Source: RFPI01 sp964470195
GTDB lineage: Bacteria > Pseudomonadota > Gammaproteobacteria > Burkholderiales > Methylophilaceae
NCBI GenBank assembly: GCA_964470195.1
Contig: CAYYBG010000003.1
Coordinates: 1 to 64,000, forward strand
Length of the DNA stretch: 64,000 nt
Direction: 5' to 3'
This document shows, one piece after another, positions 18,200 to 25,987 of this stretch; the first letter of the stretch is position 1; each line of letters begins with the position of its first letter. The position numbers were made by a program, and so were the translations under genes. The notes under the pieces are model-generated. The model did not search any database, had not been told where the DNA came from, and saw nothing but the letters and a program-made list of their open reading frames with translations.

Positions 18200-18922
18200 C
18201 TATTGGCTACAGCGACTATCAATCTGTTTGCTCAAACTAATAAAGCTATCCATCGCGCCTGCAGCCACGGAATATGGCTGTGAGCGTATAAACTCGACTA
18301 ATTCTTTTTGTCTGGGACTAAGTACTTTTTCTAGCTCCAATACACGGCAAGCACAGGCATCATCGGAAAATTTTCCGCTAGCACGACATGATGATTGCTC
18401 ACTGGATTTGAGCTCGTTGGGCCAGGGAATGCTATTGCTAGTTTGCCCAGTGACATTGATACGGATTTGCGCGAGTAACTGGTAGGTATACTCCAAATTG
18501 TTGTGTAATTGCCGCAACGCAAAATTATCACCGTTGTCAGGGACAACTTTCGCATTATCCAATTGGTATGAAAAAGCCAAGTTTTGTTTGGTTTGTTCGA
18601 GCATGGCATAACCTTGCGCCGCTAGCAAAATGCGTTTTGCTGGATTTTGCTGCATATACTGCTCTGCCTCTTGCAAATCTTTCTCAGATAATTGCAAAGT
18701 CAATTGCGCTTCACAACCTTGTCCATGGCTTTGTGCAGAGACCCAATCCAGTTTAATAGCACCATCCTGCCAAGCATGGTGGAAAGTAGGGGCATTTTTA
18801 AGCAAGATTTCAGATTCTAATTGAATGACTTGTTGTCTTATCTGGTCTGATTCACAGGCCATTAAGTGATTGGAAATCAACGATATCAAAATAATGAAGC
18901 CAATTACACGTAACATACGCAT
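18200..18922 (-). CDS. Exported protein of unknown function
   Basis: The 240-residue protein begins with a strong signal sequence (about residues 4-22) that reaches Cys23 in LMAC. This resembles a lipoprotein box, but His at -4 makes lipidation doubtful. The mature part is mostly helical and polar, with four or five further cysteines, among them a C-A-C pair near residue 190. The C-terminal part (LSPRQKELVEFIRSQ) looks like a short helical repeat. No domain was recognised. It stands between selO (convergent) and modC, with a typical coding pattern and length, so it is likely real. Confidence 0.6.
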   Translation of the reverse strand: MRMLRVIGFIILISLISNHLMACESDQIRQQVIQLESEILLKNAPTFHHAWQDGAIKLDWVSAQSHGQGCEAQLTLQLSEKDLQEAEQYMQQNPAKRILLAAQGYAMLEQTKQNLAFSYQLDNAKVVPDNGDNFALRQLHNNLEYTYQLLAQIRINVTGQTSNSIPWPNELKSSEQSSCRASGKFSDDACACRVLELEKVLSPRQKELVEFIRSQPYSVAAGAMDSFISLSKQIDSRCSQ

Positions 18923-19009
18923 CTCTCATCAATATAATAGTCTGGCAATAGGCAAGCGCAGAAGGGAATAGTTCCTAGTAATGCCAGAATTGAGGGCGTT
19001 GCTCAGTAT

Positions 19010-19651
19010 TTATTGCTGAATAATTTTGCCTTGCGCCACACTTATCACCTGATCAGCCAGCTGACTTAGTTCGCTTTCATCATGGCTGACAATCATCATA
19101 GGTAAATGAATATGTTGTTTAATTTGTAGCAAAAATGGAATGATTTGTTGTTTTAAGGAACGATCCAAAGAGGATAATGGTTCGTCTAGTAATAATAACT
19201 GTGGCGACATCAGCAAAGCGCGCCCGAGTGCAACGCGTTGCGCCTCTCCTCCAGACAATTGATGTGGGTGGCGCTTCAGTAAGTTAGCGAGTTGCAACAA
19301 TTGTGTCACCTCATCCATAGAAAAACGTCTTTCCTGCATGGGCAATAAGTGCAAACCATAATTTAAGTTTTGTGCCACATTAAGATGAGGAAACAGGCGC
19401 AGATCTTGAAAAACCATGCCAACTCGGCGTTGATATGGGGCTAAGCAGATCCCCTGCTGACTGGAATAAAAAATCCGCTGATTGAATTCAATGCACCCCC
19501 TGCTCGGCTTCAGTAATCCATTGATTAAATTTAATAAGCTGGACTTCCCTGAGCCAGATGGTCCGATCACCCCTAATACTTGACCTTGCCAATCCAATTG
19601 CGCACGCAAGTGAAAATCGGCACGAGAAAATTCCAGATCTAGTCTCAACAT
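19010..19651 (-). CDS. modC: Molybdate-type ABC transporter ATP-binding protein, short form
   Basis: This 213-residue ATPase energises import of molybdate or tungstate through ModB. Walker A (GPSGSGKSS) is near residue 31, the Q-loop in VFQDLRLFPHLNV near 80, the signature LSGGEAQRVALGRAL near 127 and Walker B LLLLDEPLSSLD near 148. It ends just after the ATPase domain and lacks the C-terminal MOP/TOBE domain of full ModC (about 350 residues). Its ATG overlaps the modB stop (ATGA). Without modA nearby, substrate specificity is inferred from sequence similarity only. Confidence 0.78.
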   Translation of the reverse strand: MLRLDLEFSRADFHLRAQLDWQGQVLGVIGPSGSGKSSLLNLINGLLKPSRGCIEFNQRIFYSSQQGICLAPYQRRVGMVFQDLRLFPHLNVAQNLNYGLHLLPMQERRFSMDEVTQLLQLANLLKRHPHQLSGGEAQRVALGRALLMSPQLLLLDEPLSSLDRSLKQQIIPFLLQIKQHIHLPMMIVSHDESELSQLADQVISVAQGKIIQQ

Positions 19652-20352
19652 CAGCGCCCCACTCTTTTTTGCATCCAGCGTTCACAAAGATTACTTGCCA
19701 ACAATGCCAGAAAAGAAATCAATACACATAAAATTACCAAACGCATGGCAATCATCTCACCCCCGGGCATTTGTGTATAATTGTAAATCGCCAAAGGCAA
19801 AGTACGCGTCTCGCCCTCAATATTCCCAACAAAAGTGATCGTGGCACCAAACTCGCCCAAACTTCGGCTAAACGCTAGAATAAATCCTGTCAGTACGCCA
19901 GGTAAGGCCAAAGGCAAACTAATACTGAAAAAAGTCTTGAAAGGTTGAGCGCCTAATGTGCTAGCCGCCTGCTCAAGACCTACATCAATTTGGCTAAAAG
20001 ATAATCTCACTGAACGTACCATCAGAGGGAAAGCCATGATGGCAGAAGCAATGACAGCTCCTATCCAAGTAAAAGCCAAGCTAATCCCAAAATATTGATA
20101 TAACAAGGCGCCTATCCAACCTTGCTTGCCAAATAGACTCAATAGAATAAAACCAGGGACAACGGGAGGAAGAATCATGGGGATATGCACCAAGCCATCA
20201 AGCAAGGATTTAGCTACAAACTCTTTGCGTGCCAACAACCAGGCAATATAGATAGCAGGCAAGCTAATCAGCAAGGCGCAACAGCTAGCTACCTTAACCG
20301 ATAGTACAATGGCCTGAATCTCAGCAGGCGTGATATCAAAAACAACACTCAT
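19651..20352 (-). CDS. modB: Molybdate-type ABC transporter permease
   Basis: The 233-residue inner-membrane permease has about five or six hydrophobic helices and the EAA loop that contacts the ATPase (EQAASTLGAQPFKTFFSISLPLALPG, spanning about residues 137-162). It forms the channel for molybdate or tungstate. ATG 20352 has GAGGTT just upstream and gives the usual ModB N-terminus; the frame is open further upstream to 20427 without a better site. It overlaps modC by 4 nt. No periplasmic binding protein (modA) is adjacent. Confidence 0.82.
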   Translation of the reverse strand: MSVVFDITPAEIQAIVLSVKVASCCALLISLPAIYIAWLLARKEFVAKSLLDGLVHIPMILPPVVPGFILLSLFGKQGWIGALLYQYFGISLAFTWIGAVIASAIMAFPLMVRSVRLSFSQIDVGLEQAASTLGAQPFKTFFSISLPLALPGVLTGFILAFSRSLGEFGATITFVGNIEGETRTLPLAIYNYTQMPGGEMIAMRLVILCVLISFLALLASNLCERWMQKRVGR

Positions 20353-20499
20353 GGCAACCTCGTTGAAACGGCTGGCTAGATTATCATGATTTAGCATGTA
20401 CATTTTGTTTACATTCATGAAAATCATGAGCTGTATTTAATGAAGCACAATAAGGGATACGGGGAACGAATGTGTAAAATCATCATCAGAGATTGTAAC

Positions 20500-20516
20500 A
20501 ACAGCATATCGCTGTT
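20500..20516 (+). promoter_or_regulatory. Hairpin in the 5' leader of the first pqqA
   Basis: AACAGC and GCTGTT form a perfect 6-bp inverted repeat around ATATC, ending 5 nt before the AAAGGAG ribosome-binding site of pqqA. It could stabilise the short mRNA or control its translation. The second pqqA lacks it. Confidence 0.35.
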
Positions 20517-20534
20517 AACTTAAAGGAGATTGAT

Positions 20535-20606
20535 ATGTGGACTAAACCAACAGCTACTGAAATGCGTTTTGGCTTTGAAGTGACCATGTACGTCATGAAC
20601 AAGTAA
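20535..20606 (+). CDS. pqqA: PQQ precursor peptide PqqA, copy 1
   Basis: This 23-residue peptide is the substrate for PQQ biosynthesis: the radical SAM enzyme PqqE cross-links Glu and Tyr, which become the cofactor. Here they are Glu15 and Tyr19 in the conserved F-E-V-T-M-Y context. The peptide begins MWTKP, typical of betaproteobacterial methylotrophs. AAAGGAG lies 7 nt before ATG 20535. A second copy follows 110 bp downstream, differing by one residue (Thr6 here, Ala6 there). No pqqBCDE is in the window, so this is a detached pqqA locus. The PQQ-dependent clients would be methanol dehydrogenase and possibly sugar dehydrogenases. Confidence 0.93.
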   Translation: MWTKPTATEMRFGFEVTMYVMNK

Positions 20607-20716
20607 TTCATCCAAGACATCATGAAATATCGTCAACAACATAACATAGGCTGGTTCAAACATGTATATGGATGTACCTGCCCAATTTGTTCTTCATCAA
20701 TTAAAGGAGTATGACC

Positions 20717-20788
20717 ATGTGGACTAAACCAGCTGCTACTGAAATGCGTTTCGGCTTTGAAGTTACTATGTACGTTATGAACAAGTAA
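20717..20788 (+). CDS. pqqA: PQQ precursor peptide PqqA, copy 2
   Basis: This is a second 23-residue PqqA, identical to the first except Ala6, with Glu15 and Tyr19 intact. AAAGGAG lies 7 nt before ATG 20717; an in-frame ATG at 20711 is too close to that site. Synonymous differences separate the two copies while the protein is kept, so both appear under selection. A strong terminator (20807-20833) follows directly. Multiple pqqA copies raise precursor dosage in some methylotrophs; that explanation is an inference here. Confidence 0.93.
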   Translation: MWTKPAATEMRFGFEVTMYVMNK

Positions 20789-20806
20789 TCTTTAAAGAAC
20801 TACATC

Positions 20807-20833
20807 AAAAGGGAGCTACAGCTCCCTTTTTTT
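20807..20833 (+). terminator. Rho-independent terminator after the pqqA pair
   Basis: GGGAGC and GCTCCC pair around TACA (20811-20826), flanked by an A-run before and seven T after. Confidence 0.9.
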
Positions 20834-20923
20834 ATGCTTTGAGTGAACGAATAGATTTAACAGACGCTCTATGAAGCAAGCATCCTTAAATTTTAATCAA
20901 GTTACTATTTTTCAAGCGTAATC

Positions 20924-21115
20924 ATGCAAGACGAGAACGAAATAATTTGTCCATGTAGCGGCACCACCCGCAAAAAGGTCATCAGCTTATTTCAACAAGG
21001 CATGGATGTCGAAGCGATATCTAGATATACCGGCGCGATATCAGGCTGCGGTGGTTGCGAATGGGATATCGCTGATTCGATCAGACAATATCAAGAAAGT
21101 CAGACGTCCAACTAA
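20924..21115 (+). CDS. BFD-like [2Fe-2S]-binding protein
   Basis: The 63-residue protein has the four cysteines of the bacterioferritin-associated ferredoxin family: C-P-C near residue 9 and C-G-G-C near 42-45 in SGCGGCEWDI. BFD domains carry one [2Fe-2S] cluster and serve in iron release from bacterioferritin or as modules of larger oxidoreductases. No bacterioferritin gene is adjacent. It lies between the pqqA terminator and convergent msrA, overlapping msrA by 4 nt. The fold is likely; the partner is unknown. Confidence 0.72.
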   Translation: MQDENEIICPCSGTTRKKVISLFQQGMDVEAISRYTGAISGCGGCEWDIADSIRQYQESQTSN

Positions 21116-21636
21116 GCCTGAAAATCAGATTCACCTAAATCAGCATTGCGTCGAAAATGACAGGTATAGCCATCTGGCACTTTCATTAAGTATTTTTGAT
21201 GTTTTTCCTCAGCTGGATAAAAACCATTAAAGCTACTAAGTTGAGTGACGACTGGGGCACCCCACTGATTAGAGGCATTGACAGCAGCGATCACTGATTC
21301 GGCAGTTTTGCGTTGCTCAGCATTCAAATAAAAAATGGCAGAGCGGTATTGGCTTCCAAGGTCATTTCCTTGCTGATTTAGAGTGGTGGGATTGTGAATG
21401 CGAAAAAATTCAAATAACAGATGCGCTAAACTCAGCTGACTTGTATCAAAATCTACACGCAAGGTTTCGGCATGGCCTGTCGTACCAGTAGTCACCTCTC
21501 GATATGACACATTGGCAATATGCCCTCCAGAAAAACCCACTTGAGTGCTCACGACACCAGGAATATGTCTAAATAACTCCTCCATACCCCAATAACAACC
21601 ACCTGCAAGATAAATAGTTTGAATTGAATCGGACAA
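21112..21636 (-). CDS. msrA: Peptide-methionine (S)-S-oxide reductase
   Basis: MsrA repairs proteins by reducing methionine-S-sulfoxide. The catalytic motif G-G-C-Y-W-G-M-E contains the nucleophilic Cys close to the N-terminus, followed by GVVSTQVGFSGG, YREVTTGTTGHAE and FFRIHNPTTLNQQGNDLGSQYRS, all typical. The frame is open to ATG 21660, which has no ribosome-binding site. TTG 21636 has AAAGG 6-7 nt upstream and is preferred, giving 174 residues. No msrB is fused or adjacent. Confidence 0.93.
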   Translation of the reverse strand: MSDSIQTIYLAGGCYWGMEELFRHIPGVVSTQVGFSGGHIANVSYREVTTGTTGHAETLRVDFDTSQLSLAHLLFEFFRIHNPTTLNQQGNDLGSQYRSAIFYLNAEQRKTAESVIAAVNASNQWGAPVVTQLSSFNGFYPAEEKHQKYLMKVPDGYTCHFRRNADLGESDFQA

Positions 21637-21758
21637 AGTGCAACCTTTCAAAAAAGTCATCTAATACAGACAACATCATGCCGACCAGCATAGAGCCCAA
21701 AGTCAGCGGAATAGTTCAAGTTAAAATAACAACGCTCAGACACTAATTGCAGTATGGC

Positions 21759-22148
21759 TCAGAGTGTTTCAGCGGCATCAGGCTTAGCATTTTGATCAGA
21801 GGGGTGATTAGCATGATTTTTTTTCGGCACATACTTATCTAATTGACCATCAACCGTACCACCACTCTCAATCTCGAGCGATTGATAAGCAATTTGGCCT
21901 TTAACCCGACCACTAGACTTAATCGCAAGGGTTTTTCTAGCCTCGATGGTTTGTTGAATTTCACCTTTAACCTGAATATTGTCAGCAATCACCAAGCCAT
22001 TGACTTGCCCAGTCTCCCCGACAAAAACATCCTGTGCACGAATCTCACCATTGACAGTGCCATAAATATGAATATCTGCTGACAGCTCAATATTGCCATC
22101 AATCTTAACGCCCTCACCTATCATGAGGGCGCCCATTTTGTTTTCCAT
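21759..22148 (-). CDS. Bactofilin family protein (second of a pair)
   Basis: The 129-residue protein has the short disordered start and long right-handed beta-helix of bactofilins: repeated I-x-G-x-V/I units such as IGEGVKIDGNIE, IYGTVNGEIRAQ and VFVGETGQVNGLVIADNIQVKG, ending in a polar tail rich in Asn, Pro and Ala. Bactofilins polymerise into membrane-associated filaments that position cell-wall enzymes and shape cells. AGGAG lies 8 nt before the ATG. It lies 74 nt downstream of another bactofilin on the same strand. Confidence 0.85.
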   Translation of the reverse strand: MENKMGALMIGEGVKIDGNIELSADIHIYGTVNGEIRAQDVFVGETGQVNGLVIADNIQVKGEIQQTIEARKTLAIKSSGRVKGQIAYQSLEIESGGTVDGQLDKYVPKKNHANHPSDQNAKPDAAETL

Positions 22149-22222
22149 AAAGGTTCTCCTGTGACTATTATTATTAAAAAATATGATTCACTTTAAACAA
22201 TGCTCAAATGCATACCTATACT

Positions 22223-22651
22223 TTAATGTTGGCTTTGTAATAGATGACCGGTGAGTATTGCGCCTGACTGAATCTCGATATGTTCATAATGAATTTTTGC
22301 TGATACGGCACTTCCATCATGCAAAATCAACTGTTTACACTTCACCTCACCTTTCACATTGCCATCAATCACCAGCTTATCCACCAACAAAAAACCGCTA
22401 AAGTTTCCAGTTTTGCCGATATGTACTGTCTCTGCTTTGATGTTGCCTTTGAATTTGCCATCTAAGTGCAAACTACCTGGGTAACTGAAATTGCCGTCAA
22501 TTTCTGCGCCTTGGCAAATAATACTGGGCATTAGTTGAATCTGTGGTGTTGCTTCAACTGCTAACTCATTGTCAGTCATTGTTTGTGCTAATGCGTCATG
22601 GCTGGGCAATATTGGCGTTGAATCCGTCTCGGATTTTTTAAATTTAAACAT
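22223..22651 (-). CDS. Bactofilin family protein (first of a pair)
   Basis: About 142 residues: a polar, probably disordered N-terminus (about 1-45) followed by a beta-helix built from units such as ICQGAEIDGNFSYPG, LHLDGKFKGNIKAE and VHIGKTGNFSGFLLVDKLVIDG. ATG 22651 is taken as the start; a TTG at 22663 in frame is possible, and neither has a strong ribosome-binding site. It precedes the shorter bactofilin at 21759-22148. The two differ clearly in sequence, so they may form mixed filaments or separate structures. Confidence 0.82.
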   Translation of the reverse strand: MFKFKKSETDSTPILPSHDALAQTMTDNELAVEATPQIQLMPSIICQGAEIDGNFSYPGSLHLDGKFKGNIKAETVHIGKTGNFSGFLLVDKLVIDGNVKGEVKCKQLILHDGSAVSAKIHYEHIEIQSGAILTGHLLQSQH

Positions 22652-22794
22652 ATGGATATCCAATCAAAGATGAACATACAAAAATAAAATTCAGACTATA
22701 TTAAACATATTGCAGCGTATTGCAAAGCATCAGCAAATCAGGCAAGACGGGCTAATGGTAAAATCAGCAACCCTAATTGTTGAGAGTCCAAACG

Positions 22795-23196
22795 ATGACA
22801 CAGATTCCAATCACATCATGCTATGCGGCACTTCTAGGCTTAATTTTTGTAAAACTCAGTCTTCGCACCGTCCGACTACGCAGAAAAATTAAAACGGCAT
22901 TAGGTGATGGAGATGATGATCAATTAAAACGTGCGATTCGGGCGCACGCCAATTTTTCCGAATACACGCCTATCGCATTATTGCTATTGGCTATGGCAGA
23001 AAATCTTATGGTCTATGGAATGATCATTCAAGTACTGGGAATCGCTCTGCTAATAGGTCGAAGCCTGCACGCCTATGGACTCAGTCAAATCAAAGAAGAT
23101 TATCGTTATCGAATTGCGGGCATGCAACTAACATTAAACATGATGATAGTCAGTGCTTGCCTGATTCTGTGGAAACTAGTCACATCGTCTACATAG
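22795..23196 (+). CDS. MAPEG family membrane protein
   Basis: The 133-residue protein has four hydrophobic segments and the MAPEG pattern: LRTVRLRRKIKTALGDGDDDQLKRAIRAHANFSEYTPIALLLL across the first loop and second helix, with R-A-H-x-N-x-x-E-Y as the family hallmark. MAPEG proteins include glutathione transferases and YecN-like proteins of unknown role. It is monocistronic and divergent from the bactofilin pair. The frame is open 18 nt further upstream, but ATG 22795 is the first ATG at the right length. Confidence 0.82.
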   Translation: MTQIPITSCYAALLGLIFVKLSLRTVRLRRKIKTALGDGDDDQLKRAIRAHANFSEYTPIALLLLAMAENLMVYGMIIQVLGIALLIGRSLHAYGLSQIKEDYRYRIAGMQLTLNMMIVSACLILWKLVTSST

Positions 23197-23229
23197 ATCC
23201 TTGTAGGAAAAAAACGAGGAAGTTAATCG

Positions 23230-23820
23230 CTATTTCAATATTTGCAGCGCAAGTGCAGCGGTTTTGCTGAGATCTTGTTGCTTTGCTCCATCTTTGGCAC
23301 TCAAAGCCATGCCTTTAATTAAGGTCACAAAAAATTCAGCGAGTTGATGTGGCGTTACATCATGTTTTAGTTGCCGATCTGCTGCAGCCCGCTCAAAACG
23401 CTTCAACCATAGTTTTTGGTACTCGTGTCGCATGGATTGTAAAGTGGCGACATGTTGTTGATGTTCTGGAGAGGCATTAATGGCGGCGGTCATAATTAAG
23501 CAAGTTGGTGGGTTATCTTGACTGGTAAAGATACGCACACATTCATTTAAGGTATTTGCAACCGCTTCAACGATATCATCTGTATTATTTAAAATATCAA
23601 ACTGCTTGTGCACGACCACGGGCAGATAATGTGCCACCACCTCTTTAAAGATTGCGTCCTTATTGCCAAAAGCGGCATATAAACTCGGCGCTTTCATCCC
23701 AATCGCCTGAATCAAATCCGCCATGCTAGTGCCTTCAAAACCTTTTTCCCAAAACACATGCATGGCCTTGTCGAGCGCTTCATCTTTATCAAAGGTTCTT
23801 GGTCTTCCTGCTTTTGCCAT
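23230..23820 (-). CDS. TetR family transcriptional regulator
   Basis: The 196-residue protein has an N-terminal helix-turn-helix (about residues 8-52: GRPRTFDKDEALDKAMHVF, then TSMADLIQAIGMKAPSLYAAF) and a ligand-binding C-terminal domain. It is divergent from an SDR-DUF2798-hydrolase operon. The spacer contains a perfect 11-bp inverted repeat overlapping the -10 box of the operon promoter. It therefore probably represses the operon and releases on binding a small, likely electrophilic or quinone-like, inducer. The ligand is unknown. Confidence 0.9.
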   Translation of the reverse strand: MAKAGRPRTFDKDEALDKAMHVFWEKGFEGTSMADLIQAIGMKAPSLYAAFGNKDAIFKEVVAHYLPVVVHKQFDILNNTDDIVEAVANTLNECVRIFTSQDNPPTCLIMTAAINASPEHQQHVATLQSMRHEYQKLWLKRFERAAADRQLKHDVTPHQLAEFFVTLIKGMALSAKDGAKQQDLSKTAALALQILK

Positions 23821-23871
23821 ACTAAATCCTTATTAATACTTCAATAATATAACACGGATTACAGAAATCGA

Positions 23872-23900
23872 TTGACAGTTCAGTAATATAAGCATAATAA
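23872..23900 (+). promoter_or_regulatory. Promoter of the SDR operon
   Basis: TTGACA (23872-23877) is followed after 17 nt by TAATAA (23895-23900), a near-consensus sigma70 promoter for the SDR gene that starts at 23956. The -10 box overlaps the TetR-type operator. Confidence 0.6.
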
Positions 23901-23921
23901 TGTAATCCACATTACATTATT
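23896..23921. promoter_or_regulatory. Palindromic operator for the divergent TetR regulator
   Basis: AATAATGTAAT (23896-23906) and ATTACATTATT (23911-23921) are perfect inverted repeats of 11 bp with a CCAC spacer. The site covers the -10 region of the operon promoter, as expected for steric repression. Assignment to the adjacent tetR gene is by position. Confidence 0.65.
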
Positions 23922-23955
23922 CCATGAAATGTATCAATAAAAGGGAGATTTAATC

Positions 23956-24687
23956 ATGAGTAGAGTCGCATTTATCACCGGTGGTAATCGAGGTATAGGA
24001 TTTGAAACAGCCAAAGCATTAGGGGCAGAAGGGATCAATATCATTATTGGCTGTCGCGATTTAGATAAAGGACAAGCAGCCAAAAAAACACTGCAAGATT
24101 TAGCTATACAAGCCGAGTGCATCCACTACGACGCAAATGATGAACAAGCGCCTCAACGTGTTTATCAGGCGATTGAAAAAAATTACGGTGCATTGGATAT
24201 ATTAATCAATAACGCTGGCATCATAAGCGAGGATTTAATCGGAAAAAATAGTAGCGCATCTGTAGAGGCTACTGTACTCAAACAAACTTTCCAAAACAAT
24301 TTCTTTGCAGTTGTCGCACTAACACAAAAGCTTTTGCCCTTATTAATGAAATCCACAGCAGGTCGCATCGTAAATTTATCCAGTATAGTCGGCTCACTGT
24401 CTATTCACAGTTTAGAAAACTCCCCGATTGAACCGGCCAAAGCATTTGCCTATAACGCATCCAAAACTGCATTAAATGCCTTTACGGTTCACTTGGCACA
24501 TGAGCTCAAAGACAGCAATATCAAGGTCAATTCTGCCCATCCTGGATGGGTAAAAACCGAACTGGGTGGACCATACGCACCTATGGAAGTCAGTGAGAGT
24601 TACAAGACATCATTGCGTCTTGCAACCCTAGACAAACATGGCCCTACAGGTGGATTTTTTCACGAGACAGAGACACTACCTTGGTAA
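23956..24687 (+). CDS. Short-chain dehydrogenase/reductase (SDR)
   Basis: The 243-residue classical SDR has the cofactor motif TGGNRGIGFE near residue 9, NNAG near 86, the catalytic Ser in NLSSIVGS near 143, and YNASK (Tyr and Lys) near 172. It is similar in layout to carbonyl reductases that reduce reactive aldehydes, ketones or quinones with NADPH. GGGAGA lies upstream of the ATG. It is first in an operon with a DUF2798 protein and an alpha/beta hydrolase, controlled by the divergent TetR regulator. Confidence 0.87.
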   Translation: MSRVAFITGGNRGIGFETAKALGAEGINIIIGCRDLDKGQAAKKTLQDLAIQAECIHYDANDEQAPQRVYQAIEKNYGALDILINNAGIISEDLIGKNSSASVEATVLKQTFQNNFFAVVALTQKLLPLLMKSTAGRIVNLSSIVGSLSIHSLENSPIEPAKAFAYNASKTALNAFTVHLAHELKDSNIKVNSAHPGWVKTELGGPYAPMEVSESYKTSLRLATLDKHGPTGGFFHETETLPW

Positions 24688-24695
24688 CAGCCGGC

Positions 24696-24929
24696 ATGAA
24701 CAAAATCCCTAATCGATACCGCATGATGGTATTCGCAGTCATCATGTCCTTATGCACTGCCATGACCGTCAGTGGTGTTATCACATGGATACATGTAGAT
24801 CAATGGAAAGAATTTTTATCTCAATGGCAAGCAGCCTTTTTGCTGGCATGGCCTATTGTATTTCTATGTATCTTAATTACAGGACCAGCCATCAACCGAT
24901 TGGTGAATACCATCGTAGAACAAGGTTGA
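24696..24929 (+). CDS. DUF2798 family membrane protein
   Basis: This protein of about 77 residues starts MNKIPNRYR at ATG 24696, 8 nt after the SDR stop. It has two hydrophobic helices (about residues 9-32 and 44-66) and the family motifs R-Y-R-M-M-V-F, M-S-x-x-M-x-x-x-V-S and W-P-I-V-F near the second helix. Its function is unknown. The frame is open to a GTG inside the SDR gene, but the later ATG fits the family. The alpha/beta hydrolase follows 49 nt downstream. Confidence 0.75.
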   Translation: MNKIPNRYRMMVFAVIMSLCTAMTVSGVITWIHVDQWKEFLSQWQAAFLLAWPIVFLCILITGPAINRLVNTIVEQG

Positions 24930-24978
24930 GCAAAGCAGGGAATCGCAAATGCAACAAGAACAAGCAAAGGAGAGATAA

Positions 24979-25803
24979 ATGCAACACTATTCAAAGATAA
25001 ACATCCATCAACGTGACATCACCTACTGGGAGACAGGTCAAGGGGAAAAACCCTTACTGTTATTGCATACCCTGCGCACCCAAATTGAGTATACCGAGCG
25101 AGTAGTAGCCTTATTACAGGACCAATATCGCATCATCGTGCCCGACCTACCAGGATTTGGACGCTCATCCAAAGAACTGCATCAGCCATATGACGCAACA
25201 TTGTTTGCTGAGACAATCCAAGCACTGATCAATCAATTAGCACTCAAACAGCTGACTATCGCAGGTGAATCAATCGGCGCAAGCATCGCGTTATACCTAG
25301 CAGCGGAAATGCCGAATACCATCAGTAGCGTATTCGCATTTAATCCTCATGACAGTATGGGGGCATTGATAGGAGGACCAGTGGGGAAAATCGTGTCATT
25401 TGTCGGAAAATATTCAGCAGCACCTTTCAAAAAAGATAACCCAGCATTATTTAAATTCATCTTACAGGCAGGGTTTGCCAATCACAAAAATTTACCCGAT
25501 GCGTTTGTTGAAAAATTGATGACCGTTCCCACCCAAGATAAAAATTTTGCTCAGGTCATGAAATCCTTGATGCAAAACGCAGCTTCATGGCCATTAATGG
25601 CAGATATGCAATACCCCAGAATATCAGACAGGATTGCAACCACAGTGATATATGGCGACCAAGACTGGTCACCGCGTGATGCACTCAAACAAAATCAGAA
25701 AAGATTGCCTTTTCATGTAAATTTCAAAATTATGCCTAACACTGGGCACTTTTCATTTTTGGATAATCCCAAAGCGGTGGCAGAAATTATTCTTGCAAAA
25801 TAA
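24979..25803 (+). CDS. Alpha/beta hydrolase
   Basis: The 274-residue hydrolase has the oxyanion region LLLLHTLRTQIEY near residue 25, PDLPGFGRS near 56, the nucleophile elbow G-E-S-I-G near 95, the acid in YGDQDWSPRDA near 233, and the catalytic His in NTGHFSFLDNP near 255. Substrate is not predictable. It is the third gene behind the TetR-type operator and has a good AGGAGA ribosome-binding site. Co-expression with an SDR suggests detoxification of an ester or carbonyl compound, which is an inference. Confidence 0.85.
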   Translation: MQHYSKINIHQRDITYWETGQGEKPLLLLHTLRTQIEYTERVVALLQDQYRIIVPDLPGFGRSSKELHQPYDATLFAETIQALINQLALKQLTIAGESIGASIALYLAAEMPNTISSVFAFNPHDSMGALIGGPVGKIVSFVGKYSAAPFKKDNPALFKFILQAGFANHKNLPDAFVEKLMTVPTQDKNFAQVMKSLMQNAASWPLMADMQYPRISDRIATTVIYGDQDWSPRDALKQNQKRLPFHVNFKIMPNTGHFSFLDNPKAVAEIILAK

Positions 25804-25987
25804 ACCAACAGCGACAGGCAAAATTGCAATATACGCACTGCCCTATTTATCGGCACGCTTATGCACTAAGGCAATCGAGCAAGTGGAGATTACAAGGGTA
25901 TGCTACTCGCACCCAGGACTGAAGTCGGTATGCTAAAAATGCAAGCGAAAAAAGTTGCAAGAAAGCTACCAATAGACAAGCGTGACA

